Source: Effrenium voratum (lineage: Eukaryota; Sar; Dinophyceae; Suessiales; Symbiodiniaceae). Taken from it: DNA of 64,000 bases. Under the pieces are notes generated by a model. The model ran no database searches and was not told the origin of the DNA. It was given only the letters and a program-made list of their open reading frames with translations. The DNA lies in NCBI GenBank assembly GCA_963377175.1, contig CAUJNA010003736.1:200399-264398 (forward strand), read 5' to 3'. Position 1 is the stretch's first letter; the number at the start of each line of letters is the position of its first letter. The position numbers and the translations under genes are program-made. Positions 18,722-31,650 of the stretch are shown piece by piece.

Positions 18722-20807
18722 TATGAGGCAAACCTCCTTCCTCTGGTCTCCCAGTGTGCAAATCTGAGCTTATATCTTTTGCAAATTTACCCTGGTAGGT
18801 GCTCCAAGTGGGCTATGACCAGGGATACCCAAAAAACACTTGCAAAGTGGTCTGCCTCCTTGAGGAGCTAACAGGGTTTATGACCATAGTTCCAAGATGA
18901 CTTACTTTGTGAGTTGAAGATCCACCTAGGCTTAGCCCATTCGAGGATGTTTTAACGGAAATATGGGACATCTGTGACGCGTGTTCAAATCACTACAGTT
19001 GGATGAACAAATTCTACTGCGCGCCAGTTGGTAGGTGGGTTATCCAGTCTTCCTAGGGTCTCATACATCCCAACTGGTGCAGGATTTGTTCATGCATATT
19101 GTTTGAACAGCCTCCTTCTGGTTTCCCTTTAATGCGCTCCAAGCAGATCCCTGATTGTCAGGAGACCATAGAGTGGTCCACCTGAGATCTAAGAGTTGGC
19201 CTCCCCCTTCAAGAGCCTTGTGCAGGACTGGTGGCAATCGACTGATTTCAGCTTCCAGCGCCTTGTCTAAGAGATTGCCAATTTTCCAGCGATTTTGGAA
19301 GTGGATATTTCGCGGCTTCCCCAAAGCAAACTAAAATTCTTACCTTCCAAAACCCGATCCTTAACTTCTATGATTGTTGGCGGGAGGGTTGGCAGCGCTG
19401 GGTGGTGTATGGGCATGTATGTGCATGTGTGTCAGCCAAGGACAATAGACACCAGCAAGGCATCGCGCTGTGGCAAGAACTGGACATTCTTTTGTTGGCT
19501 TGGGGCTTCCTCTAAGTTGAGCGAAAACTGGTTAAAACCAAAAGGTCAAACGGTTAAACACAAAAAGCAACCACATCACCTGACACTACAAGCTGCAAGG
19601 TCCTTTCCATGCTTGGTACTGTCTTTTGTTTTCTTTTGGTCCTTGACGTGGAGCGACGTTCCCGGCAAGCCGCAAGGTATTTGCTGAGCTTTTTCTTGGA
19701 CAAAGTGCCCTTCCTTGATTCGGAGCCTCCAGCTTCAGCTCTGCAAGAGAATGCGCCAGCGATGTTTGGAAACGTGACCTGGCTACCAACCGCGGCTGAG
19801 CCGAGCATGCTTGCAATGTTAGTGACATGTTTGCGACTACGACACGGTTGAATCAGCCTATGGGGCGCATTGCTACAAAACCTCAAGCGGCGTCAAAGAA
19901 GCTTGCGGTACACATTTCATACAAGAAACTCTTGTTGATTGGAATGGTTTGCGTGTGTAATAGCTTGGCTTTGGGAGCGATTGCAAATTGTTTGCAGGAG
20001 TAACACATTTTTGGAGCCAACCTAGGCTAATCATGCAAGCCCGGTCTCTTGCAAGATAACTTGGTGCACCATGGGACGTCAAAGACGTGAGTGTCTAAAC
20101 AGCTGTGCGGCAGATTCGCTGAGGTTTTTGCGGGTTCTGTGTTCGCTGCCCTGGCTGACACGACGGCAGCAATGCCATTTTTCCTTTTCGGGAGGTTGTG
20201 ACTCGGCAGCAGGGCTCAAATTTGGTGAACTTGAGTACACCTAACTCGAGCTTTGGCTTTGACAGTGCTTGAAGTCCAAGTAGGTGCCGTGGGAGCTAGG
20301 AAGTTCATAATGTCTCCTTTGCTGTGACGCCATGCAGGGTTTGTCGTGGTTTCTGTTGGCCGGTCTGGACGCTTTGCAGGATTTCACCTTTTTCTTGGCC
20401 ATCGTTCTCTTCAGGAACCACATTACTTTCCAGTACGTTTGTGCATTTTCCAAAGACAAAGATTCCTCAACAGAAATGGGAGGGTACTGGCTAGAAGTTT
20501 GCGCCACTGAACAGATGGTTTCCTGCAACGCCTCACGTGTCAATCTAGCCACCGTCCTCAAAGGGACTCTTGCCTCAGCGGTGGGCAATCCATTCATGGG
20601 CCCTGGTCTCACTCAATTCAGCCTTTGTGTGCGTTGAGGACAGAATCTCGGAGATTTCTTCCACTTTTCTGGCATTTCCACTTTTTGCGAGGTGCACGCG
20701 TGTCAGACCAAACAGTGATTTCATGGTTATTTTCTGTTGGCTGTGCTTGCCAGCTCTCGGCAACCCTTGAAAGGAGGGCATTCTGCTTGGCCCCAGGTTT
20801 TGCATAC
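18722..20807. other. 2.1-kb spacer seen once in the window; no gene recognised
   Basis: This GC-richer, host-like sequence leads into the copy B left flank at 20808, which matches position 1 onward. It may be the left flank that also precedes copy A outside the window. Open frames are short and overlap on both strands without recognisable domains. No inverted-repeat element or RNA gene was recognised. Confidence 0.5.
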
Positions 20808-23106
20808 AATGACACACGATTGAGCAGGCAGAAGTGTTCCTAGGGCTCGCTGCTTCAATGTGGACTGCTTTTGAGGTTTGGCAGTTTTGGCCGAAACCCT
20901 TTCGCCGAGCCTTTGATGCATTCTGAGCGGCGCTGCCAAAGCGGGAAACCGATTGGTGCAACGAACCGAGGTCAAGATGATCAAGGCTCTGATCTTCGTA
21001 GTCTTTTCAGCGCAGTGGCTTGTCCCAAGTCTAAGATGGTTTCCCCTACCACCCAACTAAAGCTACCGCGACCCTGGGGTTGAATGGGATACGCAGCCAA
21101 CATGTAGCCACTATGTGGAACAAAATTATGCGGAGAAAGGTGTAACAGCCTCACAGTTTTATGCCGGCACCAAGGCACAAGCCACTGCAGAGAAGGACAG
21201 GGTACTGCGGAATTGAGATGGATGTGCCAGATACATTGGAGGGTGCATGAAATCGGGGCGATTTCTTCATGCGACCCCTCAATCTAGCTGCATCTTGACA
21301 ACAAGAGCAAGAAGGCAGGGATTGATTTCGACATCAGGGTCACTTAGTGGAGTTCTCCGACCTATCTCCTCAATTTGGGTTCCCAATAAATTGTGGCATG
21401 AGCCAACTCCAAAATCGACGCTCATCTTGCAGGAGGGCACTCGCTTGGCACTGCTCCGCCTCTTGCTCTTTTCCGGCCCCATGGATGGCGCCTTTTGCAT
21501 GGCGCCTCGGTAGTACATGGCCACTTGCCGTACGGAGGGAATGCGATTCCTCGAAAGCGATGAAGCCCTGAGGATCAAGAATTCAACCGAAGGGTGTTGC
21601 TGAAAGGCGGATTTTCTGCAACAATGTTGAGTTTGCTCAGAGAGAGAAAGAGAGAGAGGGAGAGAAAGGGAGAGAGAGATGATAGCTGCTTGCAGGCACC
21701 CAGCATGTGCGGTGCGGGGAATGGTTTGACCACAGCCGATTTTAGGATCAATCCCGGAAAAATAAAGGTTATCTTTTCAGGTGTTTTCTTAGCTGAAGAT
21801 CCTCCTCTAATTATAGCGGGACACCCCCGTACTGTGGATGGACGAACTCCTGCGCCGCTTTGAAACCATGGGCACCATGGTTTGTTGGTATTTAACAGGG
21901 GAATCAATCATCATTCCAGGGGGTGCGAAATGGATTTCGTCCATCCACAGTGGTAATGATCCAGCGGTTAGTGGGGTCTTCCTGCGGCATCGCTTTGGGA
22001 CTCCCTGGCATCACTTTGGGTGGAGATCTTTGAGGTGCTGGGCCTGTTGGGAGTGAGCCCGCAGCACTTCATGCTTGGCGCGGCTCTCAGATCCGATTGA
22101 AGACCTGGAGCCACTGTTTGGCAAGTTTGGTGGATCCTTTTGGAGTCCAAGCCATGAGGTTCATGAAGGCTTGTTATGCAGAGTCTTTTTCCGAGGGGTG
22201 CAACGTTTGCGCCTTTTTTTTCTTCCCCGCCTAGACGCGCACTGACCACTTTTCTTGCGGCCGGAGAGGGGTTCTCGAAGGGCAGCGCTGATCTTTGAAC
22301 TGTGATGGTTGCCGCATGCAGGTCACACGTTGGCCTCGTGGAGGTTCTCGCTGGAATATGCGCAGCCCACAGATGCCAGTTTTGATCTCACAGCTGTGCT
22401 CAAGCATGGCCTGCGTCTTGAGGCCTGTTTCGGAGCCATGCTGACGAATGGTTGGGGTGAGCAGGCTCGCATTCACACCTCGTCATTCTCTTGCCCGTGC
22501 AGGCTGTTCCCCAGGTTGGGACTCTTTGGTGCTCCTACAAAGGGTCAGGTTGTGGGCTACAACCACCCACTCCCCCCCCCCCCCCCGTTATTGTGGCTTT
22601 GCGCTAGGCCGAGTTGCTGGTCATCTTGCGGCTGGTTCTTGCGCTCATCTCGGCGCCGCGGCTTGCGGGTACTTTTGAGGAATTGAAGAGACGTGAACGG
22701 CTGCATTCCTCGGCCGGGGGACTCGCCACCAGTCAAATGTAGGTCCCTTAGTTTTCCACGAGTGGCGATTCACACTGGAGCTGAAAAAGCAGGGGTTTTG
22801 GGTCCGCATGGTTGTCGCTGCTTAGGGGATCCTGGTTACAAGCTTCGCAGCCCCGGTCAGCGAGCAGCCGCCAGCTCAGATTGCGGCAGTTCCATCCAGA
22901 TCCGTGGACATTGTCCGATTGGCGACTTGGAACAGAACAACAAAGCAGCAAGAACAAAACAGAACACAAAAGCAGAACACATGTGCCACCACGAACCCTG
23001 CTCACATCTGCTTGTTTGCTGTGCTTTAGTGCTATACATATATATATATATACATAAACATATATATATATATATGCTCGCCCCCCCCCCCAAAAAAAAA
23101 ACATGT
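20808..23106. other. Left flank of copy B, repeat of 1-2298
   Basis: It carries the same GA tract, poly(C) run (15 bases), inverted-repeat segment (21831-21951), AT tract and C-run/A-run as copy A. No gene recognised. Confidence 0.6.
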
Positions 23107-23322
23107 AGAAAAGGCTGATTTCAGGGGGTGGGGGGTAGATGGTTGCCTGTTCTGTTTTTTTATTTCACAATTCAACACGTGTTCTATCTTATTCGTTTTT
23201 TCAAGGCATATTTTGGGGGCAAGAAATAACGATATGAATGCGGTAACGAATTGATGATTTGGTCCCCTGTTTCGTTCCCGATTTCAACTTTTAGTTTTAT
23301 TGATTGAAAGAGGTTAGACTTT
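23107..23322 (+). repeat. Left terminal inverted repeat, copy B
   Basis: Nearly identical to 2299-2514; it is preceded by the same ACATGT. Copy B has no right partner. Confidence 0.65.
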
Positions 23323-23597
23323 AAGTTGTTTAAAGGTCTGGGTCTTGAGGCCAAACGATTTTGCAACAAGCTTCAGCACAATTCAGGCATTGCTTGGCTC
23401 ATTTGGCTTGTTCTTTGTTCATTTTTGCGCTGCATGTGTTGCTTCCGTTGCGGTGGCTTCATTCTCAGGGCACCATTGTAGGCTTGGTCAATCACATCAG
23501 TTCTCGCACCGGCTATGCCCCTTCAGATTCAGAGTTTGACCCTTGGCTCGGACGTTCCGCCAAACCATGTGAAGCTTCATGGATCAAGTCATGAATC

Positions 23598-24527
23598 ATG
23601 TCTTTGGCTGCATTAGTTTCACCACTTCTTTACCAAGAGCTTTCCAGAACTCGATGCGCAGATGCTCTTAGCTGTTGGACATTGCCAAGCATCCCACTTA
23701 CAGTCACAACCTTTGTCTCAAGTCTTGCCATGCTACCGTGGCCGAAAGTGCGCCCGCGCGGTGGTGGCAAATGGTCAGACGCCAGCAGCATTCCAGGACG
23801 GATTTCCGCAAATGACTATGAGAAGTTTGTGCGGGAGAGGCTTTCGGGAAGCCAGCTTCAGCAATCCGAAGCGACCATCACAGCCCACCTCAGTCAAGAT
23901 GCATGTGAGGCGCTCAACAAGTTGAAGCTCCAATCTGAGAGGGCATCAGCAGAAAGCTTGGGCAAATTGTGGACAAAGCTGTATTCGAGCACAACAGCCA
24001 ACGACACACCAGCAGAGGCAACTGCTGTCACGGACGTCGTAGTGAATGCAGAGCGAGACCTTTTACAGTCACTGGGTGAGAATTCGCAATTGCTATTCGG
24101 CAATCGGGTTGTTCCAGAAGGCACAGTTGTGGAATGTACGGTGGTTGCAGCCTTGTTCTTCATGAAGTGTCACCAGCTGGAACGGTTTCTAACGCTGGCG
24201 GCTGAGGCTGGGCGCTCCGTACCTGCCGTAGCAATGGTGGTGAATAAGCTGCCCATTGAGTGCGCAGAAGAGTGGGTCAATGCGATTCAGCATTATCCAT
24301 TTCTCAAGAGGAAGTATGCGCAGGGTTTCTTTAGCTTAGTCTACGTTCCTCACACCTTGAACATTCGTCAGGTTCAACAACAAGTTCAGCAGGTTAGACA
24401 AGAAGTTCAACAAGAAGTTCAACGAGGGTTTCGCCTCCGTGACTTTGCCATTTTCCTCCTCATCATCTACAACATCCTGCTGCAAATCCAGCGTTGGAGT
24501 TCCCCATTGAGTAGTGGCGAATTGTGA
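23598..24527 (+). CDS. 309-residue unknown ORF with coiled coil and membrane segment (copy B)
   Basis: Same architecture as in copy A. Substitutions include Leu for Arg and Lys for Gly in the KLKLQSERASAESLGKLW stretch, and Gly for Glu in AEAGRSV. The frame is fully open. Confidence 0.5.
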   Translation: MSLAALVSPLLYQELSRTRCADALSCWTLPSIPLTVTTFVSSLAMLPWPKVRPRGGGKWSDASSIPGRISANDYEKFVRERLSGSQLQQSEATITAHLSQDACEALNKLKLQSERASAESLGKLWTKLYSSTTANDTPAEATAVTDVVVNAERDLLQSLGENSQLLFGNRVVPEGTVVECTVVAALFFMKCHQLERFLTLAAEAGRSVPAVAMVVNKLPIECAEEWVNAIQHYPFLKRKYAQGFFSLVYVPHTLNIRQVQQQVQQVRQEVQQEVQRGFRLRDFAIFLLIIYNILLQIQRWSSPLSSGEL

Positions 24528-24850
24528 GACCCTAGTGCAGAAATGGCGCAATCTGGTTTTGGAGAGGTTGACGCCCGCAGTGGGCGCAACTCTTTGCTAT
24601 GACGCCGGTGCAGTCTTCATAAGGAGCTGAGATGTGGATAAACAAATGCGTAGCGAGAAAACATGTGGCCATCTTTGCGTCCTGATACTCCTCTGACTGC
24701 CCCAACAAGGACCAAGACCCAAACTGAGTATCAGTCATATCCGCGTAGGACTCAAGTGTCAAGGGAGCAAACAGCAGATCGGCGGACGAGTTTGCAATGG
24801 ATTACGATCGCCAAATTGTTCCCCAAATTTGGAATGGGGTGTCTACAATC

Positions 24851-25264
24851 AGGGGAACATCAGAGCACCATTTCCCACGGCATGACCCCCCGTTCCTCAA
24901 GGCAGGGGAACAGGGGAACATGTTCCCCAAGGCAGGGGAACAGGGGAACATTGTTCCCCAAGGCAGGGGAACAGGGGAACATTGTTCCCCAAGGCAGGGG
25001 AACAGGGAGCCCCAAAGTAGGGGAACAGGGAGCCCCAAAGTAGGGGAACAGGGAACCCCAAAGTAGGGGAACAGGGAGCCCCAAAGTAGGAGAACAGCGA
25101 ACCCCAAAGTAGGGGAACAGGGAGCCCCAAAGTAGGGGAACAGGGAGCCCCAAAGTAGGGGAACAGCGAACCCCAAAGTAGGGGAACATCGAACCCCAAA
25201 GTAGGGGAACAGCGAACCCCAAAGTAGGGGAACAGCGAACCCCAAGGCAGGGGACAGGGGAACA
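24851..25264. repeat. 23-bp minisatellite, copy B
   Basis: It has the same number and order of variant units as copy A; a base change lies just upstream (TTTCCCAC against TTCCCCAC). The array has therefore not expanded since duplication. Confidence 0.85.
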
Positions 25265-26218
25265 GAACCTTCCAAACCCACCCCATTTTTAGTAGTTCCC
25301 GCATCTGCTTTTCGCTGAGGTTGTGAAGTCATGCCCTTCATCGTCTTCAACGCTGACGGGTTCTAGGTTTTGGGCTGTGGGTGGGCTGGGAGGGTTTTGT
25401 GGTTTTGGGGCTTTTGTGTGTTACTGTTACAGGGAGGGTTCAAACAAGACACTTTGAAGGCTCAAGTGGAGAAGGGTTGAGTTTTTAGGGTTGTGGGTCA
25501 GGGGTTGAAAACAAAGATTTCAGGAGTAGTGTGAGCCACTGCTTAAACTAAACTTTGTGGGAGTGTCATTACCAATCCACCCCTTAAGAACTTGCAATGC
25601 AAATTCCCTCGCCCCTCACAACAACCCTAGCAACCCAACGACCCCAACCCAACCCACGCCCAAAAACCACAGCAACTCACAAAACCCCAACCCTGAACCC
25701 CACTGCGTGCGCCTTGTATGTCAGAAGACACCACCCTCCTCTTCTTCAAGGTCTTTTGGGTCGGGTGGGTCAGGTGGTTTCTCTTACAAACCTAAACCGT
25801 TGTGTAAGGTTAAACTCTCACCATTTTTTTGTTTCAATGTTTAAGCCCAAACCCATTTTGAAGGCTCCCTTCTCACCAACCCCGTAAATCTCAACAAACA
25901 CATTCCCATCAAAACAAGGGCAAAACCCACCATTTTTCAACTCCCTCAAAACCAACCAACATATAAACTTCAATGTTTTCAGTTTCAATCTCATCCCCAA
26001 ACCCACATTTCAAGTTTGAGCCCCAACCCCAACCCAAACAACCCACCCAACCAAAACAACCATACCAACCGAACCTGTCCCTGAAAATAATTCTAATAAT
26101 TTCATATTATTAGAACTATTTAGATATGAATATGTTTATTTACATATCGCCGGTGTTTGTCGCTTCGCTCGTGCCTTCTTATATCACATTTCCTGAAAAC
26201 ACCGCCACATTCAATAAT

Positions 26219-26708
26219 TTATTTTCTTTTTTCTAGTATTGTTTCTTTGTTTTGGTGGTAATGCTCCCTACTTTTGTCACATATATGTTCTTTGTTCTTT
26301 TCAGAGTATTCCTTCCTCATATGTTGGTAATGTTCTTTATTATCCTCTTTCCACTCATTAAAAGTTCTTCCAGCAACACATCTATTAAACCAGTCAGTAT
26401 TTTTAATGTAATAACCTTCTCTTTTAAGTAATTCTTCTCGACTTTCACACGGGGTAGTTTTCTATTAATTCAGTCTTACAGTTTTCCACTCCATACTCAT
26501 CAAACAATAAGCCACAAGTTGTTTTAGTGTTCCATTCCTCTGCTTTCTTATGATTTTGCCTATGTCTTGCAATTCTTTGACTTAAGTTTTCACAGGTGCT
26601 TCCAATGTAGCATTTGTTATAACCAATATCTGTTACTTGGTAAATCTTCGCCGCATTTCTATATTTACTGCTCTCCATAAATAACATAATGTATCTTCTC
26701 TTTAACAC
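26219..26708 (-). pseudogene. GIY-YIG endonuclease, frameshifted (copy B)
   Basis: The 87-codon N-terminal part (26445-26708) is identical to copy A, and the break in the C-run is the same. The remainder stays open in the +1 frame to 26219. Confidence 0.75.
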
Positions 26709-29700
26709 AGTTTGTGATGACCATATAGTAATGAAGTAAAAGTATCATAATAATATATTAAATTCTCATAATTACTGAGTGATTGTTTTACTTGAGACAT
26801 TGAATATATTTGATGAGATTTACTCCTAATAAAATTATATGTTATTTCGTGTTTTTTGTTGTGATGCAGTGCTTCGTGGTAGTTCTGATAGGTCAGTTCC
26901 TTCTTCACCTTGTGCTTGACGACGCCTTTGGATTTCCTGTGTTCCTCATTCTCGCCGTGGATTGTGAAAGCATAGGATTTAGGTTTCAACCCGATAAATC
27001 TAGTAATGATTTTTCCGTTGACTTCATCTTTGTACATTCCTAAGACCTTCTTATTTGTTGTGTCATGGCACGGATGTTCAACAGGATAATCGCTAAAATC
27101 CATATGTTGCTTGATACCTTGAAAATCCTTGTAGACATCATCAGTGAAGGTTTGGATTACATAGCTGTCAGTATCTGTATATATCAATTTGATGTTTTCG
27201 TTGTATTTCTTTTTCAACACACCATAGTAAAACTCATACATATGTAATTTACTCAAATCCAACATTGTCATTCCTAAGAATATGGGTTTATCAAGTTTCA
27301 AAACCGACTTTGTTTTTTCCACTCCTACCATATTTTAATTAATGATATTTTTTTTGAATGTAGGATTATTCACACACTTTTCATATCTAACATCATTATC
27401 TACCAATTCGAAATCCATATGCTTTCTCTTGTCTTCCATAGTTTTTCCATACACCGCGTTATTCATTAATTTAAACAAATCCTTCTCAAAGTCGCTCTTC
27501 GCTTCTTTCCTCTTACCAGTGTTGAAGTCAATCCACGGTTTCAACCAAGCCCTCTGTTGAAATTTTATTATCCTATGAACCTTGGTGAGTTTCATACCCA
27601 TTTTTAGATAATACTGTAAAGTCTTGATATGAACAACATATTTTTCTTTATCTTTCAAATTTAATATTAACTTGCTGGTTTTCTCGTCCTTCGGTTCTTT
27701 GTTTCCATAGTAGATTTTGTAGATTTCCTTTTGATAGTCTGACAACATATTAGCATTGACATTCATTATTTCCGGTGCTAGTGGATAGTCCGAATGGTAG
27801 TCATGTAGTGTTTCTGGATATTCCAAATCCACTTCAAGGATGAAACCATACTCATCTTTTTCATCCCACTTTTCAATGTTAGGTGTTTTCTTTGTCCATT
27901 TGATGTTCTTTAAAGGCAATTTTTGAGACATCGCCAGACCATACAGATTGTTAGCATCTAAGTAATTGATATAACTTGACGGTTTACTTTCATCAAAGGC
28001 TTCATCCATATACTTATTGTTAGCCACAGCCAGTTTATGACTGACCTGACACATGCCTCCTCTCATTCCCTGTTCAACCATCTCATACATTTCTTTATCG
28101 TGTAACTGTTCAATTTCAACACCTGTTTTCAACAACATAGCTTCCCAAGCGAAGTTAGGAAGGGTATAATAGTGTGCGGGGTCCAAACCGTAGTATTCCA
28201 TACATAAGTCTCTAAAGTTTTCAAAAACATCAGTCAATAATAAAACATCGGTTCTCAAATACAAATCGTGATATTGTCCTAATGTTCTAATACCGAAGTG
28301 TTTCCAAACCTTTTGTGCCCTTTCATAATCTTTGTCGTTGACATGTTCCTCACTTAATTTACTGTAGAACGCTTCTTTTGATGGTAAGTTTCTTTCAGTA
28401 AATCTGTCAAAACTATCAAAATAGTCATAAGGATAAATCCCCTTATCAGTCAACAAGTCCAAATCTTCATCGGTTTTAACATATGGATTTCTAACACTGT
28501 ATCTAAAATTGTTCTTCCAGTTCTCACGCCTTTTATCATCTTCATACTTACTCAACTTTACCAACTTATCCAACGAAGACGATAAGAAGCTAAAACTGTC
28601 CTTGAAACAAAGGTTTTTAAAACCAAAGGTTATGAACTTCTCGCTGTTCTGTGCGATGCAATCGATTTTAGCATTCTTGCTCAGTTCGTGTGCCTTGTTG
28701 ATGATTAAGTGAGCGTCATAGTTTTTAAGGTTATGAAGGAAGACTGGTATTTTATAATATCTCATACTAAAAGCAAGATTACAATCATCATGAGCACAAC
28801 CTCTATATTTACCAGTAAAATGGCAATGGTCACGAACCTTCTTATCTCCTTCCTGAAAGCCCTTTCCACAAACGAAACACTTAGTGGCAGTGTCAAAATC
28901 TGTTTTATCGTCCTCAGTCATGATTATCTCTTTCACTTCCTTCATTTTCTTTATTACATCATCTCTGACTTCATTCATTTTCTCAACGAACTTATCCATA
29001 CAATCTTCGCCTCTGTATAAATAGGGCTCACTGCTTCCAGTGATGGCATTGACTACATTAATCATAAAACCACAAGGGCGATGATTTTGATATGATGTTG
29101 TTGTCGCTTTTGTCGATTTGCTTTTAACATCAATGGGCACTGTTAGACATTCAAAGTCTGCATATATGACATAAGGCGCTTTCAGTTTCTTAAAATGATT
29201 CTTAAATTCAATGGTAGCTCCTACCTCTGGCATTTCTATTTGTTGTCCTTCAACCGCTAGACAACCCTGTTCTTCGTGTTGTTTTAATAACTCTTCTGAC
29301 TTGAAACCGTGTGAGCACGTCCTACAATGATGTTTTTTCCTATTTGTTTTGTTGGTTTGGCTTCCCATCAGCTTGTTATAGTTCTTGATGTAGACATAGT
29401 GCGAGTTGGCATTTTCTCCAGTCAGCTTTATTAAATCAATCTTTTGTTGTGCTTGGGGGTTGTTGCTTCTTTTGTATAATAAAATTGTTTTACTATTGGC
29501 ATCAGGATTGATGTAATAAACATTGACCGATATGTGTTTGTTCTGTTCTTCAAATTGTTCAATCTCATCATTGCCTACAGGAAAGTTTATATTGTCCCAT
29601 TTAATAGACTTGTCACCTTTGGTGCCTTCCTTCTCGGGTCATCAACATACTTTTTATAATGATACATATCACAGGGATGGTCCTTTTTGTATAGCTCGTA

Positions 29701-30302
29701 AAAACCACATTGAACAGAATATTTGAAACACAACTCATCATCGTTTTTAATATTGATACAAGCCCTTTTGTTTGCTACCCAGTCGGGCAATGGAATATAA
29801 GAAGAGCCACGGGTAGGATTGTATCTGTCATAACTTATCACCAACTTTCCAACTTTAAGAAGAACAAGACCGATTGAATGAATTCGGCTATCTCAATTTG
29901 AACCTCTATGTCGTGGGCTATGTTGTTTAAAACACTGTTTATCTCTTCTGGGTTATGGACATTGTATCTCCTGCTTCTCAGCCTTCGTCGTATCTCTTCG
30001 TTGTCAGTGTTCTTTAACGACAAATCCACTTCAACAATGATTTTCATATTTGGGTTTCTGTTAAGGAATTCTACCATTCGTTGCTTCTGATATTTTAAGT
30101 ATGATAAGCCTTTCATTCCTTTCAATCTTATATCACTAACCGAATATGTGTTGGCGTAGCCTTTGAAGGCTTGCTGTTCATCTGTGATTTTGGATTTGAA
30201 ACGCTTGACATAATCCTGTAAGGGTCTTCCTCGTGTTAGTTTGATGAAGCTAGCCCCTTTCATAAAAAGACTATGTTTTCTGTAACCATCGCTTCTCGCC
30301 AC
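26702..30302 (-). pseudogene. Polinton-type DNA polymerase, longest open part (copy B)
   Basis: Here 677 codons are continuous (27335-29368), running from the first Cys finger through Exo I, Exo II, motif A and motif B. At the two positions where A and C have TAG, this copy has Glu and Tyr. The stop between motifs B and C (TAA 27335-27337) is present, followed by the 209-codon motif C part. The N-terminal region is broken by private one-base deletions near 29633 and 29872. Copy B is the best template for the central domains but is still non-functional as one chain. Confidence 0.9.
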
Positions 30303-30477
30303 TTCCTTTAGTTAGTCTGGTATTCAACACCTTCGAAGCGGGTTTGTTCTTATTGTATCTGTAGGTCTTGTCTCCTATTTTGAGTTTTTGTGTTTGTTTC
30401 CCTTCTTTTTGTATTAGTTCGCCTTGTTGACTTTTTGCAATGAAATCTATGATTTTTTCTTCTGACACTGACACCAT
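30271..30477 (-). CDS. 68-residue ORF overlapping the polymerase N-terminus (copy B)
   Basis: Protein identical to the copy A version, with the same overlap and the same doubt about being a detached polymerase N-terminus. Confidence 0.45.
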   Translation of the reverse strand: MVSVSEEKIIDFIAKSQQGELIQKEGKQTQKLKIGDKTYRYNKNKPASKVLNTRLTKGSGEKRWLQKT

Positions 30478-30638
30478 ATATCTATACTCTATATTATATA
30501 TAGTAAATATTTCTTTAAGTAGTTTTGGGTAGGGGTTGCCTGTTGGAGAAACTGGGCTCTGGGTTGAAACTCAACGCATTAATCTTATTAATGAGTTTTA
30601 ATAAGATTAATGATTTATCCTTTCATAAAGGGGGGCTT

Positions 30639-31622
30639 TTAGTTTTTATCGCATACATTGCTTTTCTTGTGTTTGGATAGGTTGGTCTTGCTTGATATCG
30701 TCCTTCCGCAGTCCTCGCAGGTATAAGGCTGTTTTAGGTTTTTGTTGTAGTAGTTCTGGTGGTAGGTCTTCTGGTCGTCCTTCCATCTCATTAGTTGGTC
30801 GTCGCTCTCGCTAACCTTCTCGCTCATTCTCTGTAAGACTAAGTCGTTTTCCGCTTTCATAAGTTCAACCATTACATCAAATTCGTCATTTGTTATTCTC
30901 TGTTTTCTATTTCCATTAATGAAAATTCCTGTCATTTTTACTATATTATCACGTTTTCTCTTTGACCAGAAAGAAACCCTCGGTTGTTCTTCTTCTTGTT
31001 CTCGCGATTGTTCTGATGAAGTGGATGACTTCTTACCTCGTTGGAATAATTCAAACACACTCTTGTCTTCTCCGCCTAAGAATAAGTTTCTCAATGACTT
31101 TATTTCTCGACTTTCCTCTTTCTTCTCTTCCTCTTTCTCAGTTGATGCTGACGATGATGATGTTAAATGAAGACTTTGTAAATCTTCCTGCTTTTCGTCT
31201 GACTGTTTTAAATCATTATCTTTTACACCTTCTGGTTCATCTTCTGACTTTCTATTTTCCTCACTCTTGTCTGTAATTACATCACTGAATTTTTCATCAT
31301 CTAACTCCTTTGCTACATATCGCGTTGTTTGTGTATCTGCCTCATTGTTTTCATACATCTGTGATGTTGGCGGTATTTCATCAAACATTTCTGGCGTCAA
31401 TTCGTGCAATAAAACTTGTTTATCAGTTTGAACCCTAGCATTCAACCGTAGTCTCCTGTCGTATATTGAAAGGTCACAATCGTCAAAGTCTATATCGTTA
31501 ATTGATGTGTCAAATGCCCGTCTTTCGGGGATGATTTCAATTTTCAATCTGTGCATCATCGCTTCTTTCAGCATTTCATCAAAAGTTTTCCTTCTTCTTA
31601 ATCCATAATATTTATCTGACAT
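30639..31622 (-). CDS. 327-residue acidic zinc-finger protein (copy B)
   Basis: Intact. It differs from copy A by Ile for Asp in RKQRITNDEF. The finger and the FDEMLKEAM word are unchanged. Confidence 0.7.
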   Translation of the reverse strand: MSDKYYGLRRRKTFDEMLKEAMMHRLKIEIIPERRAFDTSINDIDFDDCDLSIYDRRLRLNARVQTDKQVLLHELTPEMFDEIPPTSQMYENNEADTQTTRYVAKELDDEKFSDVITDKSEENRKSEDEPEGVKDNDLKQSDEKQEDLQSLHLTSSSSASTEKEEEKKEESREIKSLRNLFLGGEDKSVFELFQRGKKSSTSSEQSREQEEEQPRVSFWSKRKRDNIVKMTGIFINGNRKQRITNDEFDVMVELMKAENDLVLQRMSEKVSESDDQLMRWKDDQKTYHQNYYNKNLKQPYTCEDCGRTISSKTNLSKHKKSNVCDKN

Positions 31623-31650
31623 ATTTAATTCTTATAGATTTTGTTTGTTT

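Noticed and set aside
19061..20961. Several 65-130-codon frames in the spacer
   Set aside because: They overlap each other on both strands, have no recognisable motifs and no viral or host domain.
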